From the NCBI GenBank assembly GCA_934695325.1, contig CAKUVD010000015.1, positions 1 through 52,371 of the forward strand: 52,371 nt of DNA, written 5' to 3'. Shown here piece after piece: positions 25,094 to 33,823 of the stretch. This DNA is from an uncultured Bacteroidales bacterium (GTDB taxonomy: Bacteria; Bacteroidota; Bacteroidia; Bacteroidales; UBA932). Positions within the stretch are counted from its first letter, which is position 1; each line of letters opens with the position of its first letter. A model generated the notes under the pieces. That model saw only the letters and a program-made list of their open reading frames with translations. It had not been told where the DNA came from and did not search any database. The position numbers were made by a program, and so were the translations under genes.

Positions 25094-25561
25094 CTATTCA
25101 GAAGCTTTGCGCGCCTGATACATAATCTTCAGCGCAGAGCAACGTCTGAGTTCCTGTTTGATGTCGGTAACAATACCCATTCTGACATCCTGGTCAACTT
25201 TAAGGACAGTGTTCATAAACTGACGGTCTGCCTCTGACATAGCGTCACGCTCGGCGGCGATGAAGTCGCGGATGTCCGTCACTGTCTTGAATGAGTCGTT
25301 CAGCTGGATACGTGCATCAGTACCATACGTCGCCTGCAGCATCCTGGTAGGAGGACCTACATTGATGTATGATGCAAGATCTTTTCTTTCCAGTTTGACA
25401 ACCTCTGAAGCCTCAGGAAGCTTAACCATAACCTTGTCCTCAGTGCTTCTCATCTGTGTCGTCACCATAAAGAAGAACAAGAGCATAAACACGATATCCG
25501 AAAGTGAACCTGAGGATATACCCGGGGTCTCCTTTTTGTCGTCTTTACGAAATTTTGACAT
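25094..25561 (-). CDS. exbD: ExbD/TolR family protein (second copy)
   Basis: A 155-aa bitopic protein with one membrane helix near residues 20-40 ([17 protein letters not shown]) that contains the Asp needed for proton flow in ExbD/TolR, then a periplasmic domain. ExbD works with ExbB to energise TonB. It starts 18 nt after the other exbD gene. The paired ExbD copies differ a good deal in their periplasmic parts, which suggests distinct partners or a heteromeric complex. Confidence 0.93.
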   Translation of the reverse strand: MSKFRKDDKKETPGISSGSLSDIVFMLLFFFMVTTQMRSTEDKVMVKLPEASEVVKLERKDLASYINVGPPTRMLQATYGTDARIQLNDSFKTVTDIRDFIAAERDAMSEADRQFMNTVLKVDQDVRMGIVTDIKQELRRCSALKIMYQARKASE

Positions 25562-25579
25562 AATTCCTATTCCTCCAAA

Positions 25580-26152
25580 TTATTTACCAACGTTCTTAGG
25601 CTCAGCCTCGGAAATGTTCTGAGGTATGCACTTCTTCACGATATCCTGCTGTTCCTCAGTGAGGTTCAGGAATGCTTTTCCGTAGTTAGCCTTGGAGAAC
25701 TCGTCACGAAGTTCATTGACAGCCTTTACAAGCTCGTTCTGAACAGCGATATAAGCCCTGTAGCTGGTACCACGGTCGTTCTGAAGGGAAATGACGCCCT
25801 TTGACACATTATATGTGCCGTAGCCCTCGATGTCCGTAGGGACTTTCTCAGGGAGAGTCGGGTCATTTGCCGGGTTGGTAAGGAAAATCTTGATCTTGTC
25901 TTTGAGCTGGCTGACATCCAACATTTCGTTTCCTGCCAGGAGCCTGTCCTGAGAGTTGATTTTCACGGTGATGAGGTTTCTCTTGTTCACCTTCTGATCC
26001 TCAACTTTCTGGTTCTGGTCCGGCATCGGCGGAAGACGGCGCTGAAGTCCTGTCTGTGACCCCATTGTGGTAGTCATAAGGAAGTAGCACAGAAGCAGGA
26101 ATGCGATGTCTGCCGTAGAACTGGTATTAAGAGAAGGAGTCTTCTTGGCCAT
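25580..26152 (-). CDS. exbD: ExbD/TolR family protein (first copy)
   Basis: A 190-aa bitopic protein. The membrane helix (about 14-30, ADIAFLLLCYFLMTTTM) again has the conserved Asp. The periplasmic part is longer than in the neighbouring copy, with a Lys/Gln-rich linker (PDQNQKVEDQKVNKR) and an extra helical stretch around 120-170. Two ExbD genes in a row after ExbB are a known Bacteroidota arrangement. It starts 8 nt after the small membrane protein gene. Confidence 0.93.
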   Translation of the reverse strand: MAKKTPSLNTSSTADIAFLLLCYFLMTTTMGSQTGLQRRLPPMPDQNQKVEDQKVNKRNLITVKINSQDRLLAGNEMLDVSQLKDKIKIFLTNPANDPTLPEKVPTDIEGYGTYNVSKGVISLQNDRGTSYRAYIAVQNELVKAVNELRDEFSKANYGKAFLNLTEEQQDIVKKCIPQNISEAEPKNVGK

Positions 26153-26160
26153 ATCTCAAT

Positions 26161-26607
26161 TTATTTATTACGTACAGCACCCCAGATCTCGCCGAAGATA
26201 ATCGCCAAAACTGACAGAATTCCAGCAAAAGCCACGATGTAGAGTACAGTATCCGTAAACTTAAGTTCCCCGTGTGATGGCTGCGAAAGCATACCGATCG
26301 CAGGGCTGGCCGGTGCAAGGGCATACGCCAGACCACAGATCGCCGCTGCGACAACAATCCCTACGAGAATCTTCACAAGACTCTTAGGGTTGTTGGCGAC
26401 TGATACTGCGACACCGAACACCACCGCGCACAGCACAGCAATTCCGATCATCGCATAGCACCAGTAGATCAGCGCATTCACTGTGCCGTTGTCACCCTGT
26501 GCAGCGCTGGTAGGATAACCCTTTACCATACCCCATACGAGGATGCCGACACTGACAGCGAAGAGCAGCCACATCAGCCATTTGAATATTTTATTAAGAT
26601 CTTTCAT
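26161..26607 (-). CDS. Small four-helix membrane protein of the ExbB-ExbD cluster
   Basis: A 148-aa protein with four predicted membrane helices at about 9-27, 44-70, 78-100 and 118-140 and short connecting loops; it ends in a basic tail (GAVRNK). I do not recognise a functional family. Its position, 11 nt after exbB and 8 nt before exbD, makes it very likely part of the same machine, perhaps a stabilising subunit of the ExbBD complex. Confidence 0.85.
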   Translation of the reverse strand: MKDLNKIFKWLMWLLFAVSVGILVWGMVKGYPTSAAQGDNGTVNALIYWCYAMIGIAVLCAVVFGVAVSVANNPKSLVKILVGIVVAAAICGLAYALAPASPAIGMLSQPSHGELKFTDTVLYIVAFAGILSVLAIIFGEIWGAVRNK

Positions 26608-26618
26608 TATGAATATCC

Positions 26619-27410
26619 TTATTTAGTCTTAGCTGCGTATTTTGTAAGAACATCTACGAAGGAGATTGAAGAATCCTCCATATCAGTTGTAAGTGATTCA
26701 ATCTTGGTGAGGATGTAGTTGAAGAACACCTGAAGAATCATAGCTACGATAAGACCGAACACGGTAGTGATGAGGGCGACCTTCATACCTCCTGCGACAA
26801 CGTTAGGAGAGATGTCACCGGCTGCCTGGATAGCATCGAATGCAGCGATCATACCAACGACTGTTCCCAAGAATCCGAGAGACGGTGCAAGTGCGATGAA
26901 CAGAGAGATCCAAGTCATTCCGTTCTCCATAAGGCTCATCTGTACGGAACCATAGGAAACGATGGTTTTCTCAACGACATCCACGCCTTCCTCATAACGG
27001 AGAAGACCCTGATAGAAAATGCTTGCGACAGGACCGCGAGTATTGCGGCAAACGTCCTTAGCCTTCTCGATTCCGCCTTCAGCAAGAGCGGTCTCTACAT
27101 TAGCGACAAGCTTCTTCGTGTTTGTCTTTGCGAATGTGAGGTAAAGGATTCTCTCGATAGAAAGAGCGAGACCAAGTACAAGCACCAGAGCGATAGGAGC
27201 CATCCAGAGAGGGCCACCCTCGATGAACTTTGTCTTGAGCTGCTGATGAAGAGGAACTTCAGGAGCGTTAGCTGTGAGAGCTGCCAGGTCATTGGCTGGA
27301 GCGGCAACCTCAGTTGCAGGCTCTGCTGCACCCTCTTCCTGAGCAGATGCGAAGTTTGCAGATGCGGCCATAATGCCGGCTACTGCCAAAAACATGAAAA
27401 ACTTTTTCAT
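26619..27410 (-). CDS. exbB: ExbB/TolQ/MotA family proton channel protein
   Basis: A 263-aa protein with three helices typical of ExbB/TolQ: the first near 75-95 (MAPIALVLVLGLALSIERIL), the second and third around 165-190 and 205-230 with APSLGFLGTVVGMI and ALITTVFGLIVA. Before these is a signal-peptide-like segment and a low-complexity Ala/Glu/Pro stretch (about 24-50), common in Bacteroidota ExbB. It forms the proton channel with ExbD that drives TonB-dependent import, so it could energise the SusC transporter encoded here. Confidence 0.94.
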   Translation of the reverse strand: MKKFFMFLAVAGIMAASANFASAQEEGAAEPATEVAAPANDLAALTANAPEVPLHQQLKTKFIEGGPLWMAPIALVLVLGLALSIERILYLTFAKTNTKKLVANVETALAEGGIEKAKDVCRNTRGPVASIFYQGLLRYEEGVDVVEKTIVSYGSVQMSLMENGMTWISLFIALAPSLGFLGTVVGMIAAFDAIQAAGDISPNVVAGGMKVALITTVFGLIVAMILQVFFNYILTKIESLTTDMEDSSISFVDVLTKYAAKTK

Positions 27411-27459
27411 AATTGTTTTTGTGTGTTTGAAATAATTAAGTATTAATGTTTATAAATTT

Positions 27460-27467
27460 CAAATATA
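27460..27467 (-). promoter_or_regulatory. Candidate -7 element of the exbB operon
   Basis: TATATTTG on the minus strand in a 125-nt AT-rich spacer between ansA and exbB. A -33 element at the right distance is weak. Predicted start near 27453, leader about 43 nt. Confidence 0.5.
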
Positions 27468-27535
27468 CATCTGGATACAATCCACCTTATCCGAAATGCG
27501 TTGCAATTTAGCAATTAATTTTCATTTGGCAATGA

Positions 27536-28591
27536 CTATTCGGATATTTCTCCTTTGAGGTCACGCCCCATCATAGACCGCACCCACCCGTTGTCAGAGC
27601 TCTTCCCCATCAGATAGAACAGCTTGGCGAGAGCGCTCTCAGTCGTTATGTCGCAACCGTCGATGACTCCGCATTCCTCCAGATGCTTGCCGTTCGCATA
27701 CAAGTTCATATTCACTGTCCCCGCCAGGCATTGGGTGACGTTCACGATGATCTTGTCCATTCTCTTGGCTTCTTCCAGGATGTCCAGGAACCATTTCCCG
27801 GAAGGAGCGTTGCCAGAGCCGTATGTCTCCATTATCACGGCCCTCGTCTCCTCCCCGCAGATGATATTGCGCACGACCTGAGGTGTTATGCCTGGGTGTA
27901 TCTTCAGGATTGAGACCCTTGTGTCCAGATCAGTGTTCACGGACAGCCTCTGGAACCAGTCTCCTGGCTTGCGTATATATTCATTATTATACTTTATGTT
28001 GATGCCGGCCTCAGCGAGAGGTGGATAGTTCGGGGACTGGAAAGCTCTGAAACCCTCTGAATTGACCTTGACCGAACGATTCCCGCGCATCAGCATCGAG
28101 GCAAAGCACACACTGACCTCCGGAACTTCCGGATTTCCGTTCCTGTCCCGTGCGGAAGCTATCTCCACCGCAGAGATGAGATTTTCCCTCCCGTCAGTAC
28201 GCGGGACGCCTATCGGAAGCTGGCTGCCTGTGAAGACCACAGGTTTCGCCAATCCGTCCAGCATAAAGCTCAATGCAGATGCCGAATATGCCATCGTGTC
28301 TGTCCCGTGCAGGACAATGAAACCGTCATAGTCATCGTATCTGTCCCTGATCAGGCAGGCGAGCTTCTGCCAGAGCGACGGTTCCACATCTGACGAGTCT
28401 ATCGGAGGCTCGAACGAGAAACTGTCTATCTTGAACGCAAATTTGCCCAATTCCGGCACTTCATCCAATATCTGGCTGAAATCGAAAGGCTTCAGCGTAA
28501 GGTCTCTGAGGTCCTGCTTCATACCTATCGTACCGCCCGTGTAAATCAGCAGCAGCGCGGACTTCGTCAATACTGTGTTTTCCCTTGACAT
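27536..28591 (-). CDS. ansA: Type I L-asparaginase
   Basis: A 351-aa cytoplasmic amidohydrolase that splits asparagine to aspartate and ammonia. Both catalytic Thr motifs are present: IYTGGTIGM (about 17-25) and VLHGTDTMAYSA (about 94-105), plus VFTGSQLPIGVPRTDGREN. Length and the absence of a signal peptide fit the cytoplasmic type I group. The C-terminal part (MGKSSDNGWVRSMMGRDLKGEISE) is ordinary for Bacteroidota. It is separated from tatD by a terminator. Confidence 0.95.
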   Translation of the reverse strand: MSRENTVLTKSALLLIYTGGTIGMKQDLRDLTLKPFDFSQILDEVPELGKFAFKIDSFSFEPPIDSSDVEPSLWQKLACLIRDRYDDYDGFIVLHGTDTMAYSASALSFMLDGLAKPVVFTGSQLPIGVPRTDGRENLISAVEIASARDRNGNPEVPEVSVCFASMLMRGNRSVKVNSEGFRAFQSPNYPPLAEAGINIKYNNEYIRKPGDWFQRLSVNTDLDTRVSILKIHPGITPQVVRNIICGEETRAVIMETYGSGNAPSGKWFLDILEEAKRMDKIIVNVTQCLAGTVNMNLYANGKHLEECGVIDGCDITTESALAKLFYLMGKSSDNGWVRSMMGRDLKGEISE

Positions 28592-28625
28592 ATACTAACT
28601 AATGCGAAGTTGTTTGAATTTTTAG

Positions 28626-28653
28626 AAAAAAGTTTCAGGAGAATCCCCTCCTG
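28626..28653 (-). terminator. Intrinsic terminator after tatD
   Basis: Minus strand: CAGGAG/CTCCTG stem (28636-28641 with 28648-28653, 6-nt loop) followed by a T-run (complement of A28626-28631). It lies about 30 nt past the tatD stop. Confidence 0.7.
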
Positions 28654-28684
28654 GAGCATTTCCAAATTACTATGAAAAAGATGG

Positions 28685-29473
28685 CTAAGACATTGCGATA
28701 CCGAACAGACGACAAGCGTTTTCCGTGGTGACAGCAGCAACCTCTTCCACAGACAAGCCTTTCGACTCGGCTATCTTGGCCGCGATGACAGGCACATACG
28801 AACTCTCGTTACGTTTTCCCCTATAAGGCACAGGCGTCAGGTAAGGGGCGTCCGTCTCGAGCAATATATGATCCAGCGGAATACGCTTCAACGTCTCGGC
28901 GATGCCGGCGTTCTTGAATGTGACCACTCCGCCTATCCCCACCAGCCATTCCCCGTACTTCTGCAATCTCTCGAATGTTTCCGCACTGCCGCTGAAAGAG
29001 TGCATATTGCCTCTGAGCCCCAGATGACGGCATTCTTCCAGTACTCTGAAAAAATCATCCGTCGCATCCCTCTCGTGGATATTGACAGGCAAGCCCAATG
29101 ACGCCGCAAGTTCGAACTGCGCCTTCAGGGCCAGCTTCTGCAGTTCCGCCGTATCCTTGGAATAATGATAGTCAAGACCGATCTCTCCTATCGCCACAGG
29201 ATGATCTTCCATAGCAGATTTCCTGACCGCTTCCACCTCACTCTCCCAGTTCTCGCCTACGGATCCAGGATACAGCCCGGCCATATTCCTCAAGACACCC
29301 GGGAACCTCTTTACAAGAGAGAGCATCCTGCCTCTCTCCTTGCTGTCGATGTCAGGCTGTATCAAGACCTTGACGCCTGCGGCGAGGGCCCTGCCGATCA
29401 CCTGCTCCTCTTCACCAGCAAACGCCTCATCATAAATATGAGTATGCGTATCAATATATAAGTTTCCTTTCAT
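28685..29473 (-). CDS. TatD family metal-dependent hydrolase
   Basis: A 262-aa TIM-barrel protein. Metal ligands are seen in YIDTHTHIYD (His-x-His), GEIGLDYH, VNIHERDA and LLETDAPYL, the set found in TatD DNase/exonucleases. These act on DNA ends and possibly in DNA repair. I start at ATG 29473; a TTG four codons upstream is less likely. It follows dprA by 31 nt, so two DNA-processing proteins may share a transcript. Confidence 0.93.
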   Translation of the reverse strand: MKGNLYIDTHTHIYDEAFAGEEEQVIGRALAAGVKVLIQPDIDSKERGRMLSLVKRFPGVLRNMAGLYPGSVGENWESEVEAVRKSAMEDHPVAIGEIGLDYHYSKDTAELQKLALKAQFELAASLGLPVNIHERDATDDFFRVLEECRHLGLRGNMHSFSGSAETFERLQKYGEWLVGIGGVVTFKNAGIAETLKRIPLDHILLETDAPYLTPVPYRGKRNESSYVPVIAAKIAESKGLSVEEVAAVTTENACRLFGIAMS

Positions 29474-29504
29474 CTTAACGAACAATCTCGGAAGAAGTAC
29501 AAAT

Positions 29505-30674
29505 TTATATAATTTTCGGGTTTATGCAGCACCCTCCGGCAAGGTCCGTGACAATGATCCCGTCGATTTCAAGCCGCCCGACCATTCCGGACACTTCACG
29601 ATAAGAGCGCCCTGTGAGGCCGCATATTCCGTCAATGGTAATGTCACGTCTTCGGCTTATAAGGAGTGCAGTCTCAGCCAGTTTTTCCGCAATGGCTGTC
29701 CCCTCCGTGTCCCTGTAGCGACAAAAGACGAATTTCCTTATGTCCACAGCGTCTCTCCTACCGGTCACGCCGAGGCCGAGGGACCTCACCAATTCCGGGA
29801 TGTCAATCACCGGCTCCGCCATCTTGGCCTTTATCAGGGAGTTGCACCCTGCGGAGAATTCATCGTCAATCCTGCCAGGCAAGGCATAAACGTCCCTATT
29901 ATAGGAAAAAGCGAGCCTGCAAGTCATCAAACCGCCACCCTTCCTGCCAGACTCTATCAGTATGGTCGCGCCACACATCCCGGCTATGATACGGTTTCTG
30001 CGGATGAAATTGACGGCCTGAGGAGACGTTCCCAGAGGATAATCCGTAATAAGGCCGCTGCCTCTCGCCAAGCGAATCCTGTCAGCGGCCCAACCGTGTC
30101 TGAACGGATATACCGCATCCGCCCCCGTAGCCATCACTGCGACAGTAGGCAGGCTGCCATCCAACGCGGCGATATGAGCGGTTATATCCGCACCTATGGC
30201 AAGACCGCTTACAATCAGAGGCTTGACATCAGCGGCAGCCAGCCCGGAGACAATTCTTGTGCACCATTCCCTGCCATAGCTCGTCAGATTCCTCGTCCCT
30301 ATAATCGCGACCGCCGGGCGCCTGTTGAAAATCTCAGCAGGATCCGATTCCGCCCTGACATACAGTCCCACAGGAGCGTCATCGCAATCCTTCAACAGCT
30401 CAGGATATCTCTCATCCTCTATGCAGACAAATGAGCCGCCACAGTCACCGAGCCGCAATAATTCTTCCTTCGCACTCCGGACTGCATCCGCATTCACCGC
30501 CCTGTAATAGACCGACTCCGGCCGAAGCACCTCAGAAAGCCTGGCGCCGGCACGGAACACTTCTTCCGCTCCCCCGAAATGCCGTATCAATTCAATCCCG
30601 GTCCTGGGCGCGAAACCGAAGATGCGGTTCAATGCACACCAAGGTGCAAGAATATCAATGCTGTCGTACCTCAT
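29505..30674 (-). CDS. dprA: DNA processing protein DprA
   Basis: A 389-aa protein that loads RecA on incoming single-stranded DNA during transformation. An N-terminal helical part (about 1-80) is followed by the Rossmann-like core with GTRNLTSYGREW, VSGLAIGADITAH, GSGLITDYPLG, FIRRNRIIAGM and ESGRKGGGLMTCRLA, then PGRIDDEFSAGCNSLIK. The end (about 330-389) is a winged-helix domain. I start at ATG 30674, since the frame upstream crosses the promoter. Other competence genes are not in the window, and DprA is widespread in non-competent Bacteroidota. Confidence 0.95.
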   Translation of the reverse strand: MRYDSIDILAPWCALNRIFGFAPRTGIELIRHFGGAEEVFRAGARLSEVLRPESVYYRAVNADAVRSAKEELLRLGDCGGSFVCIEDERYPELLKDCDDAPVGLYVRAESDPAEIFNRRPAVAIIGTRNLTSYGREWCTRIVSGLAAADVKPLIVSGLAIGADITAHIAALDGSLPTVAVMATGADAVYPFRHGWAADRIRLARGSGLITDYPLGTSPQAVNFIRRNRIIAGMCGATILIESGRKGGGLMTCRLAFSYNRDVYALPGRIDDEFSAGCNSLIKAKMAEPVIDIPELVRSLGLGVTGRRDAVDIRKFVFCRYRDTEGTAIAEKLAETALLISRRRDITIDGICGLTGRSYREVSGMVGRLEIDGIIVTDLAGGCCINPKII

Positions 30675-30702
30675 ACCACATTCACTCTTCACAACTCTCC
30701 CA

Positions 30703-30710
30703 CAAATATA
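30703..30710 (-). promoter_or_regulatory. Candidate -7 element of dprA
   Basis: TATATTTG on the minus strand, 28 nt before the ATG at 30674. A T-rich stretch sits at the -33 distance but without a clean TTTG. Confidence 0.5.
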
Positions 30711-30735
30711 GCGACAGCCCCGACAGAAAAAAATG

Positions 30736-30774
30736 AAAAAGTGGCGCAAACGAACGTTAAGCGTCACTTTTTTT
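30736..30774 (-). terminator. Strong bidirectional-type terminator after queA
   Basis: A 12-bp stem with one G-T wobble (30736-30747 with 30761-30772, core GTGGCGC/GCGTCAC) and A/T runs on both sides, so it would terminate in either direction. It ends the queA transcript just upstream of the dprA promoter. Confidence 0.88.
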
Positions 30775-30802
30775 ACAAATCTTAAATGTTTTCGGATAAA
30801 TC

Positions 30803-31858
30803 TTAAATTATCAGGAGTGCATCTCCATAAGGTCCGAACTTGTATTTCTCCTGAAGAGCCACTTCATAAGCCTTTTTCACAAGCTCATATCCTCCGAAAG
30901 CGGACACAGCCATCACCATCGGGTAACCCGGAATATGGAAATTCGAGACGATGGCGTCAGGCACGGCGAACTTGTATGGAGGGAATATGAACTTGTTCGT
31001 CCACCCGTCATAAGCCTGGACCTCGTCATTTGTCGTGACGTACGTCTCCAAGCCTCTCATCACGGTCACGCCGACGGCGAGGACCTTATGACCTTCCCGC
31101 TTGGTCTTATTGATGACATCAGCCGCCTCCTGCGTTATTATGAGCCTCTCAGAATCCATCTTATGCTTGGACAAGTCCTCCACATCGACTTTACGGAAAT
31201 ATCCTATTCCCATATGCTCTGTAATGAAAGCCTTGTTTATATCCTTGAGAATCATCATATTGAACAATTCTCTACTAAAATGCAACCCGGCGGCAGGCGC
31301 AGACACGGCACCCTCGTTGGCAGCGAATATCGTCTGGAAATTCACCTTGTCCTCAGGGGAAACCTTCTCTTTCACCCATTTCGGGACAGGAGTCTCGCCA
31401 AGGCTGAAAAGAGTCTGCTTGAACTCCTCATAACGTCCGTCATAGAGAAATCTCAGAGTCCTTCCCCTCGACGTAGTATTGTCTATCACCTCTGCGACAA
31501 GGCTGTCATCGTCACCGAAGTACAGCTTATTGCCGATCCTTATCTTCCTGGCAGGTTCCACGATCACATCCCAAAGCCTCTGCTCTCTGTTCAGTTCGCG
31601 GAGAAGGAACACCTCTATGTCAGCGCCCGTCTTCTCCTTCTTGCCGAGCAGCCTCGCCGGGAACACCTTCGTGTCATTAAGGACGAAAGTGTCGCCTTTT
31701 CCGAAGTAATCTGTGATATTCTTGAAAATCTTGTGCTCAATCTCCCCCGTATCCTTGTGGAGAACCATCATACGGCATTCATCCCGCCATTTCCCCGTCG
31801 GCTCGTGAGCGATGTCGTTCTTGAGCGAGATCGGGAACTGAAACTGTGATAACTTCAT
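30803..31858 (-). CDS. queA: S-adenosylmethionine:tRNA ribosyltransferase-isomerase
   Basis: A 351-aa enzyme that transfers and isomerises the ribosyl part of SAM onto preQ1 in tRNA to make epoxyqueuosine. Clear family blocks are FVLNDTKVFPARLLGKK (about 57-73), GAVSAPAAGLHFS and MGIGYFRKVDVEDL, and the C-terminal NFHIPGYPMVMAVSAFGG. Length is normal for Bacteroidota. No other queuosine gene is adjacent, and I see no preQ1-riboswitch-like aptamer in its short leader. Confidence 0.96.
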   Translation of the reverse strand: MKLSQFQFPISLKNDIAHEPTGKWRDECRMMVLHKDTGEIEHKIFKNITDYFGKGDTFVLNDTKVFPARLLGKKEKTGADIEVFLLRELNREQRLWDVIVEPARKIRIGNKLYFGDDDSLVAEVIDNTTSRGRTLRFLYDGRYEEFKQTLFSLGETPVPKWVKEKVSPEDKVNFQTIFAANEGAVSAPAAGLHFSRELFNMMILKDINKAFITEHMGIGYFRKVDVEDLSKHKMDSERLIITQEAADVINKTKREGHKVLAVGVTVMRGLETYVTTNDEVQAYDGWTNKFIFPPYKFAVPDAIVSNFHIPGYPMVMAVSAFGGYELVKKAYEVALQEKYKFGPYGDALLII

Positions 31859-31879
31859 TATTCGTCATTTATAGTCAAA

Positions 31880-31887
31880 CAAATATA
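31880..31887 (-). promoter_or_regulatory. Candidate -7 element of queA
   Basis: TATATTTG on the minus strand, 22 nt before the queA ATG, in the 111-nt region shared with the divergent NUDIX gene. Confidence 0.55.
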
Positions 31888-31906
31888 TATACGAAATTTT
31901 CGGCGA

Positions 31907-31942
31907 TTTGTTTCAATGCCGCCCTACTTTTTTGTAAGTTTG
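31907..31942 (+). promoter_or_regulatory. Candidate promoter of the NUDIX gene
   Basis: TAAGTTTG at 31935-31942 fits the -7 consensus; TTTG at 31907-31910 is 24 nt upstream, a little far. Predicted start near 31949, leader about 20 nt. Confidence 0.5.
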
Positions 31943-31969
31943 CAACCTGAACAAGAATCAGACAGTGAT

Positions 31970-32581
31970 ATGCACAAGATATATTTCGACAACAGAGCCA
32001 TCATCATCTGCTCCCCGGGAGAGGCTGCATTGACCGACCCCAACGCCGTGGAATTCCATTTCAGAGACGGAGACGACATTCTGCCGATGGTGGAGATGTT
32101 CGAGGTCTCAAAGACTCTGGAAAGGATCTGCATCCCGTCCACGGACACAGAACGATGCTATAGAAGAATCTGCTCAGGGTTCAAGGAGGTCAATGCAGCA
32201 GGCGGCCTGGTCTCCAACAGGCGCGGAGACTTTCTGCTGATCCGCAGGGATGGTCTATGGGATCTTCCGAAAGGGCATCAGGAGCAAGGCGAAGACATAA
32301 CGGTAACGGCTCTCAGGGAAGTCCAGGAGGAGACCGGAGCCGACCGCCTGGAACTCGGGGATCTCATATGCGTGACCGACCACTGCTATAAGAGAAACGG
32401 AATCTGGCATCTCAAGCATACCTGGTGGTACCGGATGTACTATATGGCTCCGGTGGATCTGACGCCGCAGACAGAGGAGGACATAACGAAAGCGGCCTGG
32501 GTGGCCAAGTCCAGCCTGCCGCCGTACCTGAAGAACACATATCCCTCCATCAAGGAAGTGTTCACGTCAGCGCACGTATGA
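31970..32581 (+). CDS. NUDIX hydrolase
   Basis: A 203-aa protein. The NUDIX box is complete: GHQEQGEDITVTALREVQEETGA-type spacing (Gly, five residues, Glu, seven residues, REVQEETG) at about residues 103-125, which binds the metal and pyrophosphate. The N-terminal 75 residues form a separate region beginning MHKIYFDNRAIIICSP with no motif I know. The substrate, some nucleoside diphosphate derivative, cannot be told. I start at ATG 31970, because an earlier in-frame ATG at 31916 lies upstream of the -7 box and would not be transcribed. Confidence 0.9.
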   Translation: MHKIYFDNRAIIICSPGEAALTDPNAVEFHFRDGDDILPMVEMFEVSKTLERICIPSTDTERCYRRICSGFKEVNAAGGLVSNRRGDFLLIRRDGLWDLPKGHQEQGEDITVTALREVQEETGADRLELGDLICVTDHCYKRNGIWHLKHTWWYRMYYMAPVDLTPQTEEDITKAAWVAKSSLPPYLKNTYPSIKEVFTSAHV

Positions 32582-32600
32582 GACAGGTACGAAGACAGGA

Positions 32601-32631
32601 TTGCATCATAACTGATTTTTGGCTACATTTG
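32601..32631 (+). promoter_or_regulatory. Promoter of pyrE
   Basis: TTG at 32601-32603, 20 nt, TACATTTG at 32624-32631: good -33/-7 match. The leader after it carries a short 5-bp hairpin (AAGCC 32639-32643 with GGCTT 32651-32655) followed by T's, which might act as a weak attenuator. Confidence 0.65.
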
Positions 32632-32684
32632 TATCACCAAGCCTAAAAATGGCTTTTTAAAGGAAATCAAGAACAAGTCCCGTT

Positions 32685-33320
32685 ATGGAAAAAAGAATTG
32701 ACAAGGAACTGGCGAAATCCCTTATGGATATACGCGCGGTGCTCCTGCGTCCAGGAGAGCCCTTCACCTGGGCGTCAGGATGGCATTCCCCGATATACTG
32801 CGACAACAGAAGAATCCTTTCTCACCCGGAACTCCGTGCTGAAGTAGCCGGATGGCTCGCCGAGAAGGCGACAGAACTCTATCCTGAAGCGGAAGTCGTA
32901 GCCGGCGTGGCCACCGGAGCCATCGCTCACGGTGTATTGGCGGCTGACAGGATGAACAAGCCATTCGTCTATGTACGTCCTAAGCCTAAGGACCACGGCA
33001 CCGGCTCACAGATAGAAGGCGAGCTCGCGCCAGGGAAGAAAGTCGTCGTCATAGAAGATCTCATATCCACCGGGATGAGCAGTCTCGCCGCCGTAAAGGC
33101 CCTCAGGGATGCAGGCGCTGAAGTACTCGGAATGGTGGCCATCTTCACTTACGGCTTCGACCTGGCCGCACAGCGTTTCGCAGAAGAAGGTGTCAGACTT
33201 GACACGCTTTCAAACTATTCGGCACTTGTGGAGACAGCAAGCGAGACAGGATATATCTCACCGGCCGCCACGGAACTTCTCCACGAATGGAGGAAGAACC
33301 CTTCCGAATGGGGACGATAA
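32685..33320 (+). CDS. pyrE: Orotate phosphoribosyltransferase
   Basis: A 211-aa enzyme joining orotate and PRPP to OMP in pyrimidine synthesis. The PRPP loop VVVIEDLISTGMSSL (about 124-138) and YVRPKPKDHGTG, a catalytic-loop block with Lys, are present; GVATGAIAHGVLAA is another family stretch. Length is standard. It is the first gene of a likely plus-strand operon (pyrE, SRPBCC protein, methyltransferase, TPR-like protein) with gaps of only 5-18 nt. Confidence 0.96.
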   Translation: MEKRIDKELAKSLMDIRAVLLRPGEPFTWASGWHSPIYCDNRRILSHPELRAEVAGWLAEKATELYPEAEVVAGVATGAIAHGVLAADRMNKPFVYVRPKPKDHGTGSQIEGELAPGKKVVVIEDLISTGMSSLAAVKALRDAGAEVLGMVAIFTYGFDLAAQRFAEEGVRLDTLSNYSALVETASETGYISPAATELLHEWRKNPSEWGR

Positions 33321-33334
33321 ACTGATGACGCATT

Positions 33335-33805
33335 ATGGAGATAAAGAGTAAACACCGTTCCGTGGCACGCGCGCCATATATGCTTTATATGCCGTTCTCA
33401 GATATGAGGAACTTCGTCGCGATGCTCCCCGAGGACAAAAAGCAGGGCGTGGAGGCTGACTACGACACAATACGCGCCACCGTACAGGGCTTCAACGTAG
33501 GAATCCGGGTACAAGACAGAGTCCCGTATTCCAGGATAACATACAAAGATGACGGCGCTCCGTTCCAGTTCACCATCAACATCTGCTTTGACGCTGACGG
33601 GGGGAATCCGGACAGCACGGACTTCCATATAGACATCGAGGCGGATCTGAACTTTATGATGAAGATGCTCCTCGGATCCAAGCTGAAAGAAGCAGTGGAC
33701 AAGATGGTGGACGCCGTGGCAGATATGTCCGAAGGCAAGATGCCGGAAGGCATCGACCCGTCAATGTTCCCGGATGGGATGGATCCGTCCAAGTTCAGGA
33801 GCTAG
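33335..33805 (+). CDS. SRPBCC (START-like) fold protein
   Basis: A 156-aa protein without signal peptide. The layout, with a first strand KHRSVARAPYMLYMPFSDM, mid-protein strands DRVPYSRITY and FTINICFDAD, and a long C-terminal helix (LLGSKLKEAVDKMVDAVADMSEG), is that of the helix-grip SRPBCC superfamily. A Met/Pro/Asp-rich tail follows. Such proteins bind hydrophobic ligands; the ligand here is unknown. In Bacteroidota this gene commonly follows pyrE, from my recollection. Confidence 0.78.
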   Translation: MEIKSKHRSVARAPYMLYMPFSDMRNFVAMLPEDKKQGVEADYDTIRATVQGFNVGIRVQDRVPYSRITYKDDGAPFQFTINICFDADGGNPDSTDFHIDIEADLNFMMKMLLGSKLKEAVDKMVDAVADMSEGKMPEGIDPSMFPDGMDPSKFRS

Positions 33806-33823
33806 AGCTTCATCATCCGGAAG

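Noticed and set aside
30935..31849. A 304-codon plus-strand frame opposite queA
   Set aside because: Antisense shadow of queA; no family resemblance and no promoter of its own. The same applies to frames at 47945-48823 and 48848-49807 opposite argC and argG.
31859..31969. A preQ1 riboswitch before queA
   Set aside because: The leader from the -7 box to the ATG is only about 15-20 nt and has no aptamer-like stem with an A-rich tail.
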